18,245 nucleotides of DNA from NCBI GenBank assembly GCA_025061975.1, contig JANXBB010000298.1, positions 1 to 18,245 on the forward strand, given 5' to 3'. A program made the position numbers and the translations under genes. The notes below the pieces were generated by a model, which was not told where the DNA came from, made no database searches, and was given only the letters and a program-made list of their open reading frames with translations. This DNA comes from Caldifarciminota bacterium. Its GTDB lineage: Bacteria; Hydrothermota; Tepidihabitantia; Tepidihabitantales; CAIPLT01. Of this stretch, positions 7,337 through 15,089 are shown piece by piece; position 1 is the first letter of the stretch, and each line of letters starts with the position of its first letter.

Positions 7337-8206
7337 TTATTGTAAGATTTTAGAATCTGATGCTGCAATATAAATACTTAAAAATATAATCGCCCCACCA
7401 ATAATTTCAGGCAAGATAGGTGGTTCTTTTAAAATGAGCCATGAAAGAATCATACTTCCAATAGGTTCGCCTAAAATTAACATTGCCACTACCGGAGTTT
7501 GCAGGTATCTTAAAGCCCAATTAAAACTTGTATGACCGATTAACTGGGGGCCTAATCCTAAGAGTACAATAAAAATATAAGCTTTAGGTGCAAGGCCTAA
7601 GAAACTTTTACCCATAAGAAACATAATCACAATTAGAACTACCGCTGAAGTTGTATACATTAAATAGATATAAGAAACTAAGGAGAGTTGCTGTCGGACT
7701 TTTCGGCCGATAATTAAATAGCACGCAGTGCAAAATGCTGCCATGAGAGCTAAAATATTACCTTGAGTTTTAGAAAACGAACTAAAGCTCGCTTGGGAGA
7801 TAAGAAAAACTCCGGCCATCCCCAAAATAATTCCCATGATAATTTTAAACGAAACCTTCTCACCCAATAGCAACGGTGAAAGCAAAGCAACAAAAATTGG
7901 ATCTGTTGTTACTAAAACTACCGAGCTTGGCACAGAAGTATGATTTAATGATTCAATCCATAGGGCAAAATGTAGTGCTAAAAATAAGCCGGCAAGAACA
8001 ACTAACCACCATTGGGTCTGTTTAAGTTCTTGATAATATTTAGAAAAGTTTTTGAAGAATAAAGGCTGCAGTATTAGCGAAGCAACTAATAATCTTCCGG
8101 CAGCAATTACAATGCTTGGTGCTTCAGTTAACCTTATAAGAATTGCTGCAAAAGACAAAGTAAAAACTCCAAGACTAACAAGGAAAATAATTTTTATGCG
8201 TGACAC
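7337..8206 (-). CDS. EamA-family (drug/metabolite transporter superfamily) permease
   Basis: This 289-residue, very hydrophobic protein should have about ten membrane helices in two EamA repeats, the usual size for the family. Visible signs are the first repeat ending near LLGEKVSFKIIMGIILGMAG (about 114-133) and the second with LGEPIGSMILSWLILKEPP (about 244-262), both with the E-P/E-K turn typical of these exporters. Substrates of the family include amino acids, drugs and metabolites; nothing here identifies one. The start is a GTG (8206-8204), because an in-frame TAA lies three codons upstream. It is 14 nt after pdxA, so it is the last gene of the string begun by the glycosyltransferase. 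I see no terminator in the 129 bp before crt. Confidence 0.9.
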   Translation of the reverse strand: MSRIKIIFLVSLGVFTLSFAAILIRLTEAPSIVIAAGRLLVASLILQPLFFKNFSKYYQELKQTQWWLVVLAGLFLALHFALWIESLNHTSVPSSVVLVTTDPIFVALLSPLLLGEKVSFKIIMGIILGMAGVFLISQASFSSFSKTQGNILALMAAFCTACYLIIGRKVRQQLSLVSYIYLMYTTSAVVLIVIMFLMGKSFLGLAPKAYIFIVLLGLGPQLIGHTSFNWALRYLQTPVVAMLILGEPIGSMILSWLILKEPPILPEIIGGAIIFLSIYIAASDSKILQ

Positions 8207-8220
8207 AGAATTTTACTGGT

Positions 8221-9168
8221 TTACTTAGTTGATAATTTTTGAGCTAATTTAAGAGCATTAACCATTGAGTTAATATTAGCAATATTTTTGCCGGCAATGT
8301 CAAATGCCACACCATGAAGCGGTGAGGTTCTGATAAACGGTAGCCCCCAAGTTAAATTAACACCTCCACCCCAAGAAATTAATTTTGCTGCAAGGAGTCC
8401 TTGGTCGTGATACATTGCTACATAGCCGTCAAAGCGATATTTATTATTAGGAAGAAAAGCACTATCTGCAGGTATTGGGCCTAAGGCGTTGATTTTCTTT
8501 GCTTGAGCTTTTTTTATAGCACTAAGAATTTTTTGCTCTTCACCTTTAGTAAACTCAAATCCATGGGGATTAAATGCTAATACTCCAATTCGGGGACGAG
8601 AGATATTTTCAGCTGTTTTTAGATAGTGATTTAAAAGTAGGATTTTTTGAAATATGTTTTGCGAAGTAAGCAAGTCGGATACGTCACTTAATGGCATATG
8701 AATTGTGACAAGAATAATTTTTACTTTTTCAGTCCAAATAAGCATGCCGTAATTTTCTACTCCAAATTCTTTTGCAAAATATTCGGTCTGACCTTCAAAA
8801 GGAAAACCGGCAAGCCTTAACGCCTCTTTAGATACCGGTGCTGTGATAACTGCGTTAATCTGTTTAGTTTTCAATAGATAAGTCGCAAAATTCAGCTGAA
8901 GCATTGTCGCTACGCCGCATTGTTTTTGAACCACTCCATAATTAAAGCTAAAATCTTCAAAGGCGTCAGCAACAAAAAGCTCATCAAAATTAAAAGCTGG
9001 GTGAGTGTTAATGAACTTTTTATATGCTTGTTTTAATAGTTTACGATTTCCGATTACTATAAAGTTTTTAATTATTTTCGGTGAGGACTTTTGACTTAAA
9101 AAACTTAAACTTTTTAACACAACTTCCGGTCCGATTCCTGCAGGATCACCAATTGTTATGCCCAGCAT
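8221..9168 (-). CDS. pdxA: PdxA-family 4-hydroxythreonine-4-phosphate dehydrogenase-like protein
   Basis: The PdxA family oxidises 4-phosphohydroxythreonine in pyridoxal phosphate synthesis; related proteins act on other phosphorylated hydroxyacids. I start at ATG 9168, which gives 315 residues beginning MLGITIGDPAGIGPE. A frame open to 9225 would overlap the upstream permease by 53 nt and adds no family sequence. The metal ligands are present: His157 (HMPLSD), His202 (NPH) and His254 (AMYHDQGL), and SPLHGVAFDIAG matches the C-terminal active-site loop. Two changes from E. coli PdxA stand out. GHTE is GQTE (Gln127), and the NPHAGEGGHMGTEE loop is shortened to NPHGFEFTKGEE. The family is firm; the exact substrate is uncertain. 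It follows the second permease by 4 nt with no SD. Confidence 0.85.
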   Translation of the reverse strand: MLGITIGDPAGIGPEVVLKSLSFLSQKSSPKIIKNFIVIGNRKLLKQAYKKFINTHPAFNFDELFVADAFEDFSFNYGVVQKQCGVATMLQLNFATYLLKTKQINAVITAPVSKEALRLAGFPFEGQTEYFAKEFGVENYGMLIWTEKVKIILVTIHMPLSDVSDLLTSQNIFQKILLLNHYLKTAENISRPRIGVLAFNPHGFEFTKGEEQKILSAIKKAQAKKINALGPIPADSAFLPNNKYRFDGYVAMYHDQGLLAAKLISWGGGVNLTWGLPFIRTSPLHGVAFDIAGKNIANINSMVNALKLAQKLSTK

Positions 9169-9172
9169 TGTT

Positions 9173-10042
9173 TTAATAATGAGCAATTGTTCCGCTACGT
9201 CGTGTCCGACGGTCAATGATTTCAAATATTAACATTCCGACGCCAACCCAAAATATTCCTAAGATTACAAGTCGTAAAAATGATGTCCAAAGCGAAAATC
9301 CCATCTGTTCTCCGATTAAAAAATGACGCACAGTCATAACTCCATAAGTAGTGGGCAAAAATAGTGCTGCTTTTTGCATAAAAACCGGTAATACTGAAAG
9401 TGGATAGGCAATCGGAGTAATAATCATCATAATACCAGAAAGTGCTTCGGAGACTAGCCATCCCTGTTTTAGAATTAAAGTTAAGCTAGCAATCATTAAT
9501 CCAAAACCGTATAAGGCAATGAGCATTAAACCAATAACTACAAGTGAGGGAAGAATTCCTTGAGGATGAATTGTAAGTTTAAAAATTAGGTTTATAACAA
9601 TAATCTGAAGGAAGATCATTAATCCTTGATGGAGTGTTGAATGTAATGCCATTCCTAAGGCAAAGACCCATCTGGGCACCGGTGCCGCAAAAACTGCTTC
9701 TAAGGTTCCCCAGTGTTGCTCTTTTCGTAAAGCAAAGCCCATTGCCCATAAAGCCATATTTAAAAATCCGACAAATATATAGCCCAGCGTTACAAAAGTA
9801 ATTAAGTCATTAGTGCCAACAAGTCTGTTAAGATTCTCCGAAGTTCTACCGCCTACTAAAGCAATCCCATATAAAAGATACGGTAAAGCATAAACTAAAG
9901 GATCAATAAGACCGCGAATAAAATCCGGCTTGTAGGTAAGTTCGATTTTCCATTCTTTTAAGTTCTCAAGCCAAATCGCTCGAAGATAATGTTTTGCTTT
10001 GGCAAACCATTCTTTAAGTAAATTTCTTAACGATTGGTTCAT
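9173..10042 (-). CDS. ABC-2 type exporter permease (second of two)
   Basis: This 289-residue membrane protein has about six helices and the ABC-2 signature region LRKEQHWGTLEAVFAAPVP (about 105-123), which couples to the ATPase. Its partner genes lie directly upstream: another permease 3 nt away and the ATPase before that. The two permeases are distant relatives, not copies. They share LRxExxWGTLExxxAxP and a C-terminal tail of the form RRTxxxGTxxxY, here ending RRTRRSGTIAHY. Together with the single ATPase they should form one heterodimeric exporter in the cytoplasmic membrane. The long N-terminal amphipathic stretch before helix 1 (about residues 1-40) is typical of this class. The substrate is unknown; the upstream glycosyltransferase hints at a glycosylated lipid or polymer. 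Confidence 0.9.
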   Translation of the reverse strand: MNQSLRNLLKEWFAKAKHYLRAIWLENLKEWKIELTYKPDFIRGLIDPLVYALPYLLYGIALVGGRTSENLNRLVGTNDLITFVTLGYIFVGFLNMALWAMGFALRKEQHWGTLEAVFAAPVPRWVFALGMALHSTLHQGLMIFLQIIVINLIFKLTIHPQGILPSLVVIGLMLIALYGFGLMIASLTLILKQGWLVSEALSGIMMIITPIAYPLSVLPVFMQKAALFLPTTYGVMTVRHFLIGEQMGFSLWTSFLRLVILGIFWVGVGMLIFEIIDRRTRRSGTIAHY

Positions 10043-10045
10043 AGG

Positions 10046-10873
10046 TTAATATTGACCTAAAGTTCCGGCAACTTTAGTGCGTCTTTCAGAAAGTCGGAAA
10101 ATGATATAACCGCCCAGAAGTAAAACAATATCCATTATTAAAAGAATAAAGATAATTTTATGAAGATCTCCAAGGTTTTTATTTAATAAAATAATCGTTC
10201 TGATTGCCACTAATGCATAGGTTAACGGAATTAATGCTGAAAGGGTCTTGGTAATTGGGCTGACTTCTACCGGATAACGAATTGGCGAGAAGAGATAAAA
10301 AACCCACTCGATAGTATGTACCCAGCCATGCGCTTCTTTTATTAATAAAGTAAGTCCGGCAAAAGCAATGGCGAATCCGTAAAACCCAATTACTAATAGA
10401 AGCACAATTACTAAGACCGGAAGAATTTTAGTAATAGTTAAATTAAGACCTAAAAATAAAGTTGCCAAAAGTGCCTGCAGTCCAACATTGACTGAAGCAT
10501 AAAGAAATTCCGCTAATGTTTTGCCTAAAAGCACAAGGATTGGGCTTGCCGGTGATGCAATTATATATTCAAGAGTGCCCCAATAAGTCTCTTCGCGTAA
10601 GGAATTGCCTACGCCCCAAAGTCCGGAAAAAATATAAGTTGAGACCATAGCACCAATTAAAACAAATGGCAGATAATTCGGAGATCCGGTAAGATTCTTA
10701 AACGCTTCACTGTGCATTCCGCCTACTAATGCTTTACCTTGAAAGATAAACGGCAAAAGCCACATGAGAGGTGCAATAACCCAAAACACCAAAAGAATTG
10801 GATAAGCAAGCCAAATTTTTATACTTTTTTGAAACTCACTAATTACAATTCTCAGCTGCGCTTTAAAATTCAT
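10046..10873 (-). CDS. ABC-2 type exporter permease (first of two)
   Basis: This 275-residue permease has about six predicted membrane helices. The coupling segment LREETYWGTLEYIIASPAS (about 91-109) and the end ERRTKVAGTLGQY parallel those of the next gene. Its start lies 3 nt after the ATPase stop, and its own stop is 3 nt before the next permease, so all three are made from one message. I see no strong SD, and reinitiation is likely. A large loop between helices 1 and 2 (about 44-66, GKALVGGMHSEAFKNLTG) probably faces outside. It could form one half of the exporter channel; a homodimeric role is less likely given the twin next door. Confidence 0.9.
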   Translation of the reverse strand: MNFKAQLRIVISEFQKSIKIWLAYPILLVFWVIAPLMWLLPFIFQGKALVGGMHSEAFKNLTGSPNYLPFVLIGAMVSTYIFSGLWGVGNSLREETYWGTLEYIIASPASPILVLLGKTLAEFLYASVNVGLQALLATLFLGLNLTITKILPVLVIVLLLVIGFYGFAIAFAGLTLLIKEAHGWVHTIEWVFYLFSPIRYPVEVSPITKTLSALIPLTYALVAIRTIILLNKNLGDLHKIIFILLIMDIVLLLGGYIIFRLSERRTKVAGTLGQY

Positions 10874-10876
10874 AGT

Positions 10877-11890
10877 TTATTCTAATTCAAGTTCTTCTTT
10901 TGTGTCCTCAGTTAAACGACGACCGGTAATATAAATAAAAACATCTTCTAAGGTTGGTTCGTTAACATCGATTGCTAAAATCTTGGCATATTTTTGAACT
11001 TCTGATATTACATCAGAAAGGACCTGTTCGGCACGGGGAAGAATTATTTTAAAATGAGTTATGGTATTTTGAGTAGTGATATTTACTTTTTCTATAGTAG
11101 GTATTTTGCTGAGATTTTCTTCTAGTTCTTTAGCGTTAGTTATCAGAGTTGTTTTTATCTCTAATACTTCACTGTGTGGAAGATCGCGTTTATATTCTTC
11201 CGGAGTCTTGCAATCAACAATTCGCCCTTGATTAATAAACGCAATCCGTGAACACAATTCATCAGCCTCATCCATATAATGAGTTGTCAAAAGAATTGTC
11301 TTGCGTTCTTGTCTATTTAGTACATTCTTAATAAAGTCTCGTAAAAACCGGGCAAATTGCGGATCCAGTCCTAAAGTTGGTTCGTCTAATAATAGCACCT
11401 TAGGATCGTGGATTAAAGCTCGGGCTAATGAGACTTTTTGTTTCATTCCTGAAGAATACTTTTCCACCCGCTCGTTTTGCACCTCTTTTAATCCTAAAAG
11501 CTCCATCAAATAATCAATCCGCTTCTCAGTCTCTTTTTTGTCTAATCCGTAGAGTGCGGCAAAAAATTTTAAATTATCCTTAGCAGAAAGTTTCCAGTAA
11601 AGGGTTCGTTCACCACTTGTCAGGAGTCCGATTTGACGTCGGCAAAAAAGCGGATATTTTAAAACATCCTTGCCCATAATTTTAATTGTTCCACTATCCG
11701 GAATCAGAAGGGTTGCGATACAACGCACGAGGGTCGTTTTACCAGCGCCATTGGGACCTAAAAGTCCAAAAATTTCTCCTTCATTTATTTCAAAAGTTGC
11801 GTTATTTACCGCAACAATTTCACGTTTTTTAAGTCCTGATCCGCGCTTAAATTTTTTTATAACATTATTTACTTCAATCGCATATCCCAT
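10877..11890 (-). CDS. ABC transporter ATP-binding protein (DrrA/CcmA-like, ABC-2 exporter)
   Basis: This is the ATPase that powers the two following permeases. The 337 residues contain Walker A GPNGAGKT (45-52), a Q-loop glutamine (Q86), the signature YSSGMKQ (145-151), Walker B VLLLDE (165-170) and the switch histidine H204 (TTHYMDEADEL). All catalytic features are intact. After about residue 240 there is an extra domain of the DUF4162 kind, common in daunorubicin-type exporters, ending LEDVFIYITGRRLTED. The start at 11890 follows the glycosyltransferase stop by 7 nt, with no visible SD. The stop is 3 nt before the first permease. Exporters of this family move drugs, lipids, polysaccharides or antibiotics; the substrate here is not shown. 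Confidence 0.96.
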   Translation of the reverse strand: MGYAIEVNNVIKKFKRGSGLKKREIVAVNNATFEINEGEIFGLLGPNGAGKTTLVRCIATLLIPDSGTIKIMGKDVLKYPLFCRRQIGLLTSGERTLYWKLSAKDNLKFFAALYGLDKKETEKRIDYLMELLGLKEVQNERVEKYSSGMKQKVSLARALIHDPKVLLLDEPTLGLDPQFARFLRDFIKNVLNRQERKTILLTTHYMDEADELCSRIAFINQGRIVDCKTPEEYKRDLPHSEVLEIKTTLITNAKELEENLSKIPTIEKVNITTQNTITHFKIILPRAEQVLSDVISEVQKYAKILAIDVNEPTLEDVFIYITGRRLTEDTKEELELE

Positions 11891-11897
11891 ATTTTTA

Positions 11898-12995
11898 TCA
11901 TACTACTTTATTAATTAAATTAAACATTGCTTCAGCAGAGCTTTCCCAACTAAAATTTTTTGCCCAGTTAATTCCTGCATTTGCCATTTTGTAATTAAGT
12001 TCGTCATTGTCTAATAGAAGTTCTATTTTTTCTGTAAGTTCTTTAATGTTTCCGTATTCATAAAGATAGCCGCTAACTCCATCGCATACTGCATCAGTAA
12101 GGCCCGGACTTTTTGCGGCAATTACCGGTGTGCCGCAGGCATTAGCTTCAATGACGATCATTCCCCAACCTTCTTTTATTGAGTTTTCAACGAGGACTTT
12201 GGCTTTTTGATAATATTTTATCTTTTCTTCTTCCGTCACATATCCGCTAAAAGTTACCAGATCTTTTATTCCTAAACTCATTGTTAAGTCTTTAAGTCTA
12301 ACTTCATCATCACCGGTTCCTAAAATTACTACCTGAAAATCGCGGCGTTTTTTAGAAAGTTCTTTTGTTGCATAAAGCAAGTGGTCGATTGATTTATAGC
12401 GTTTAAGGCGTCCGACATGCAGAATAATTTTTTCGCCTTTTAAAGCGAAGTTCGGTTTATATAAATTAAGATCAACCCCAGGCGGGATAACAAAAATTTT
12501 CGGTGCCGCAATACCGATATTTATTAAATCTTTTTTAGAACTTTCAGAGATTGCCACAAAATAATTATTTTTATAACATAACGGAATAAGGCTTTCGGCT
12601 AAATAAACATAGCTTGCCAAAGGAAAACTAACTTCTTTAAAAATACTTTTTCTGAAAAGATGCATCATTAATGCTAAAACTGGTTTTTTGGTAAGCCAAG
12701 GGCTAAAAAAGGGTATTTTATTTAAATCGTCAATTACTAAGTCAAAATTTTGTTCTGCTAAAATATGTGGGACTTCCCGATAAACTGCAAAGTTAAAAGT
12801 ATTAGGTGTGCCGATTCGGATAATTTTAATTCCATCAATCGTTTCGTTTTCTTGAGCACCGGGATATTTAACTGCAAGTTGCGTTACTGCGTAGCCTTTT
12901 TTGACAATGCGCCGAAAGATTTCTTGAAAGTATATTTCTGCACCACCTGCTAAAGGATTTTTAATACAGCGCCAGTTAATTACTAAAATTCGCAT
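11898..12995 (-). CDS. GT4-family glycosyltransferase
   Basis: The 365 residues fit a GT-B fold retaining glycosyltransferase that moves a sugar from a nucleotide-sugar to a lipid or polysaccharide acceptor at the inner face of the membrane. The N-terminal domain has the GGAE donor-contact turn (17-20). The C-terminal domain has R196 and K201 (HVGRLKRYK), which contact the donor phosphates, and the E-x7-E motif E275-E283 (EGWGMIVIE). The acceptor and sugar cannot be told. It heads the ABC exporter string, which suggests that its product or a related compound is exported (inference). The promoter at 13002-13030 places the start of transcription at or next to the ATG, so the message may be leaderless; no SD is possible on such an RNA. 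Confidence 0.92.
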   Translation of the reverse strand: MRILVINWRCIKNPLAGGAEIYFQEIFRRIVKKGYAVTQLAVKYPGAQENETIDGIKIIRIGTPNTFNFAVYREVPHILAEQNFDLVIDDLNKIPFFSPWLTKKPVLALMMHLFRKSIFKEVSFPLASYVYLAESLIPLCYKNNYFVAISESSKKDLINIGIAAPKIFVIPPGVDLNLYKPNFALKGEKIILHVGRLKRYKSIDHLLYATKELSKKRRDFQVVILGTGDDEVRLKDLTMSLGIKDLVTFSGYVTEEEKIKYYQKAKVLVENSIKEGWGMIVIEANACGTPVIAAKSPGLTDAVCDGVSGYLYEYGNIKELTEKIELLLDNDELNYKMANAGINWAKNFSWESSAEAMFNLINKVV

Positions 12996-13001
12996 TTATA
13001 T

Positions 13002-13030
13002 ATCTTACGAAAAAATTGATAACTCGTCAA
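13002..13030 (-). promoter_or_regulatory. Sigma-70-type promoter of the glycosyltransferase-ABC exporter operon
   Basis: On the minus strand TTGACG (13030-13025), a 17-nt spacer and TAAGAT (13007-13002) match 9 of 12 consensus positions. The expected start is about 7 nt after the -10 box, which is at or next to the A of the ATG at 12995. It sits in the 61-nt gap after dinB. Confidence 0.6.
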
Positions 13031-13056
13031 TTATTATGAAACTTAGGGTTTCTTTG

Positions 13057-14289
13057 TTAATCGTTAAACAGACGTTTTTGATGGTGGGAAAGAAAACAGC
13101 CCACTTTTTTACGAAGATAGCGAGCTTTGTTTTTTACAAGTAATGCTCCGGGTTCAATTATCGTTTTTTGGTATTTTTCATTTAATTTATTAGCAAGCAT
13201 AAAAACTGTAGCTATTTTAGAGCGGGTATTAAATAATTCTAATTGCTTACTAAAATTCGTTAAATTTCCGGTTCGGATGCCAATAAGCCGAATTTTTCTT
13301 CCTTTAAAGTTTTTTAGAAAAAGTTCGTAGGCAACTTTACTAATTTCCGCCGGGGTCTCAATCGGTTGCTTTAGAGTTACTTGGACTAGTTTAGTTTTAA
13401 AGTCGCTAAAGCGCACCACAAGTTGGATTGTGCGTGCTTTGAGTTTATCTTTTAAGAGACGCTCGGCAACTTTACTACTCAGCCAGTCTAAATACCATTT
13501 TATTAAGGATAACTCATCAGTATCATAAGGCAGAGTGTACGAATGTCCAATTGAAGATATCTCTTCGGCAACTTTGGGGTCGACCGCGCTAAAATCCATT
13601 CCCCAGGCGCGATTGTGAAGTTCAGCTCCATAAACTCCAAATTCATCAATAAGTTTGGCTTTAGGATAGCGTGCTAAATCGCCGATAGTATTAATTCCTA
13701 ATTTATTTAAGCGCTGGCTAATTTTTACTCCAACACCAAAAAGCTTTTCAACACTTAACGGCCAAATCATCTCCGGAATATCTTCGTAGTTGATTATTGT
13801 TAGGCCGTCCGGTTTATTGAAATCGGCAACCATTTTTGCTAAAAGTTTGTTAGGTCCGATCCCTATAGAACAACTAAGATTTAATTTATTTCTTACCTGA
13901 GCTTTGATTTTTTGCGCAATTTCTTGGGGTGTACCGAATAAGCTTTGAACTTGGGTAACATCTAAAAACGCTTCGTCAATCGAGTAGGGCTCAACTAAAT
14001 CAGTATATTGTTTATAGATCTTTAAAAGTTCATAGGAACAGTTAAGATACTTTTCGTGATCACCGAAGACGACTTTGGCATCCGGGCATAATTTTAATGC
14101 CTGATAAAGAGGCATACCTGACTTGACACCAAACTTTTTAGCTTCGTAAGAACTTGCAGTGACCACAGTGCGTTTTCCCGGTCCACCGATTACTAAAACC
14201 GGTTTTCCTTTTAGTTCGGGCTGGTCGCGCTGTTCAATTTGCGCAAAAAAAGCATCCATATCGATAAGCATAATTACCCGGTTAAGCAT
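13057..14289 (-). CDS. dinB: DNA polymerase IV (Y-family translesion polymerase)
   Basis: Y-family polymerases copy damaged DNA with low fidelity. The 410 residues include the catalytic residues D10 (LIDMD) and D105-E106 (YSIDEAF), the likely steric-gate F15, and the thumb and little-finger domains to about residue 345. QLELF (349-353) fits the sliding-clamp binding consensus QLxLF. A further 57 residues follow it, rich in lysine and arginine, and end QKRLFND, where QKRLF (404-408) resembles a second clamp motif. Most Pol IV proteins stop near their clamp motif, so this tail is unusual. I use ATG 14289; a start at M7 (14271) would have no better SD. A promoter lies at 14322-14351. No LexA-type box is evident, and SOS control is not shown. 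Confidence 0.96.
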   Translation of the reverse strand: MLNRVIMLIDMDAFFAQIEQRDQPELKGKPVLVIGGPGKRTVVTASSYEAKKFGVKSGMPLYQALKLCPDAKVVFGDHEKYLNCSYELLKIYKQYTDLVEPYSIDEAFLDVTQVQSLFGTPQEIAQKIKAQVRNKLNLSCSIGIGPNKLLAKMVADFNKPDGLTIINYEDIPEMIWPLSVEKLFGVGVKISQRLNKLGINTIGDLARYPKAKLIDEFGVYGAELHNRAWGMDFSAVDPKVAEEISSIGHSYTLPYDTDELSLIKWYLDWLSSKVAERLLKDKLKARTIQLVVRFSDFKTKLVQVTLKQPIETPAEISKVAYELFLKNFKGRKIRLIGIRTGNLTNFSKQLELFNTRSKIATVFMLANKLNEKYQKTIIEPGALLVKNKARYLRKKVGCFLSHHQKRLFND

Positions 14290-14321
14290 AATCTTTTTCT
14301 ATAAGGTTTTGCTTTTATTAA

Positions 14322-14351
14322 ATTATGTTCAATAAAGCACTTTTATGTCAA
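14322..14351 (-). promoter_or_regulatory. Sigma-70-type promoter of dinB
   Basis: On the minus strand TTGACA (14351-14346), an 18-nt spacer and CATAAT (14327-14322) match 11 of 12 consensus positions. The leader to the dinB ATG would be about 26 nt and has no SD. I find no GAAC-N4-GTTC or CTG-N10-CAG palindrome over it. Confidence 0.72.
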
Positions 14352-14622
14352 GAACTTATTTATTATACTAAACCTTTACTTGGTGCGTAGAAACTACCAA
14401 AAGACATGCTTAGATATTAAGCGGTGCACTCAGAATTACAAGCCTTAGAATTTCTCATGATAGGTCTTTTGGTTAAAGTAATGTTAAACAGATTCTTATA
14501 AGGCGCAATAAATGTGCTTTAAAGATTTTCTTTAGAAGTTCTAAAAGGCAGCACAGAAGATCCCCGCAAGCGTATTGATACTTTTCCGCTACAGTGTGGG
14601 ATCAGTCATTGGTCTTTGGTGG
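14352..14622. other. Gene-free stretch rich in inverted repeats
   Basis: No open frame of protein-like composition was seen. The stretch holds several potential stems. ACCAAAAGAC (14396-14405) pairs perfectly with GTCTTTTGGT (14464-14473) across 58 nt. Inside that loop is GCTTA/TAAGC (14408-14422). GATCCC (14559-14564) pairs with GGGATC (14598-14603). TTTAGAA-G-TTCTAAA lies near 14530-14545. A GGTCTTTTGGTTAA-like sequence recurs near 14610 as GGTCTTTGGTGGTTAA and could compete for the same partner. On the minus strand this is the 3' region of the small gene ending at 14623 and the space before dinB. It could be a structured RNA or the remains of an old gene; I cannot decide. Confidence 0.35.
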
Positions 14623-14973
14623 TTAACAATTCTTAACTAACGAGCGCACTGATGCTAGAAGTCGCTTAAGAATTTTCGGCTCTAATCCTAATTTTTGCCA
14701 TCGTGCCGTTGCTGCTTTAAGTCTACTAGTCTGCTGAGGTTTGGGGGTTGTTTTTAAGATTTTAAAGACATGCCGAGCATAGTTGTGATAAGGAATATTA
14801 TAAATGCTTGGGGTATTACTATCAGCTAAGATCTTTTTTACTTTTTGATTAAGAACAGTTTGAAGTTGGAATTCATAAGTGAGTACTTGACGGTAGAAGT
14901 TTTGCGCCTCTTTGCTGTAAGCGGGTTGTTTAACTAACCATTTTTCAGCCATATATTGAGCTTTGCTTTTCAT
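14623..14973 (-). CDS. Small basic protein of unknown family
   Basis: I do not recognise this 116-residue protein. It is strongly basic, with many Lys and Arg and few acidic residues. It has no membrane helix or signal peptide, and looks mostly helical in its first 50 and last 45 residues (AEKWLVKQPAYSKEAQNFY near the start; RWQKLGLEPKILKRLLASV near the end). A GGTGAT-type SD, complementary to the 16S tail, lies just before the ATG at 14973, which is good evidence of translation. It is read away from tRNA-Sec, whose promoter lies 79-107 nt beyond its start. A TATATA box near 14990-15015 could be its -10, but no good -35 is seen. A nucleic-acid-binding role is possible from the charge only. 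Confidence 0.65.
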   Translation of the reverse strand: MKSKAQYMAEKWLVKQPAYSKEAQNFYRQVLTYEFQLQTVLNQKVKKILADSNTPSIYNIPYHNYARHVFKILKTTPKPQQTSRLKAATARWQKLGLEPKILKRLLASVRSLVKNC

Positions 14974-15051
14974 ATTATCACCTTCTTTCTTTTAAGATTT
15001 TTCACTATATATAGATGCTGAAAATTTTAAGAATGGGGAAAAAATTTTATC

Positions 15052-15080
15052 TTGACTTTCATGAGAAGTTAGATTAATTT
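15052..15080 (+). promoter_or_regulatory. Likely promoter of tRNA-Sec
   Basis: TTGACT (15052-15057) followed after 17 nt by TAATTT (15075-15080) places the start near 15087, 3 nt before the tRNA 5' end. The -35 box is good (5 of 6) but the -10 is weak (3 of 6), so the spacing and position carry most of the weight. Confidence 0.5.
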
Positions 15081-15089
15081 AAAATATGC

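Noticed and set aside
9169..9225. Longer start for PdxA at 9225
   Set aside because: It would overlap the upstream permease by 53 nt and its 19 extra residues do not resemble PdxA, which begins at MLGITIGDPAGIGPE.
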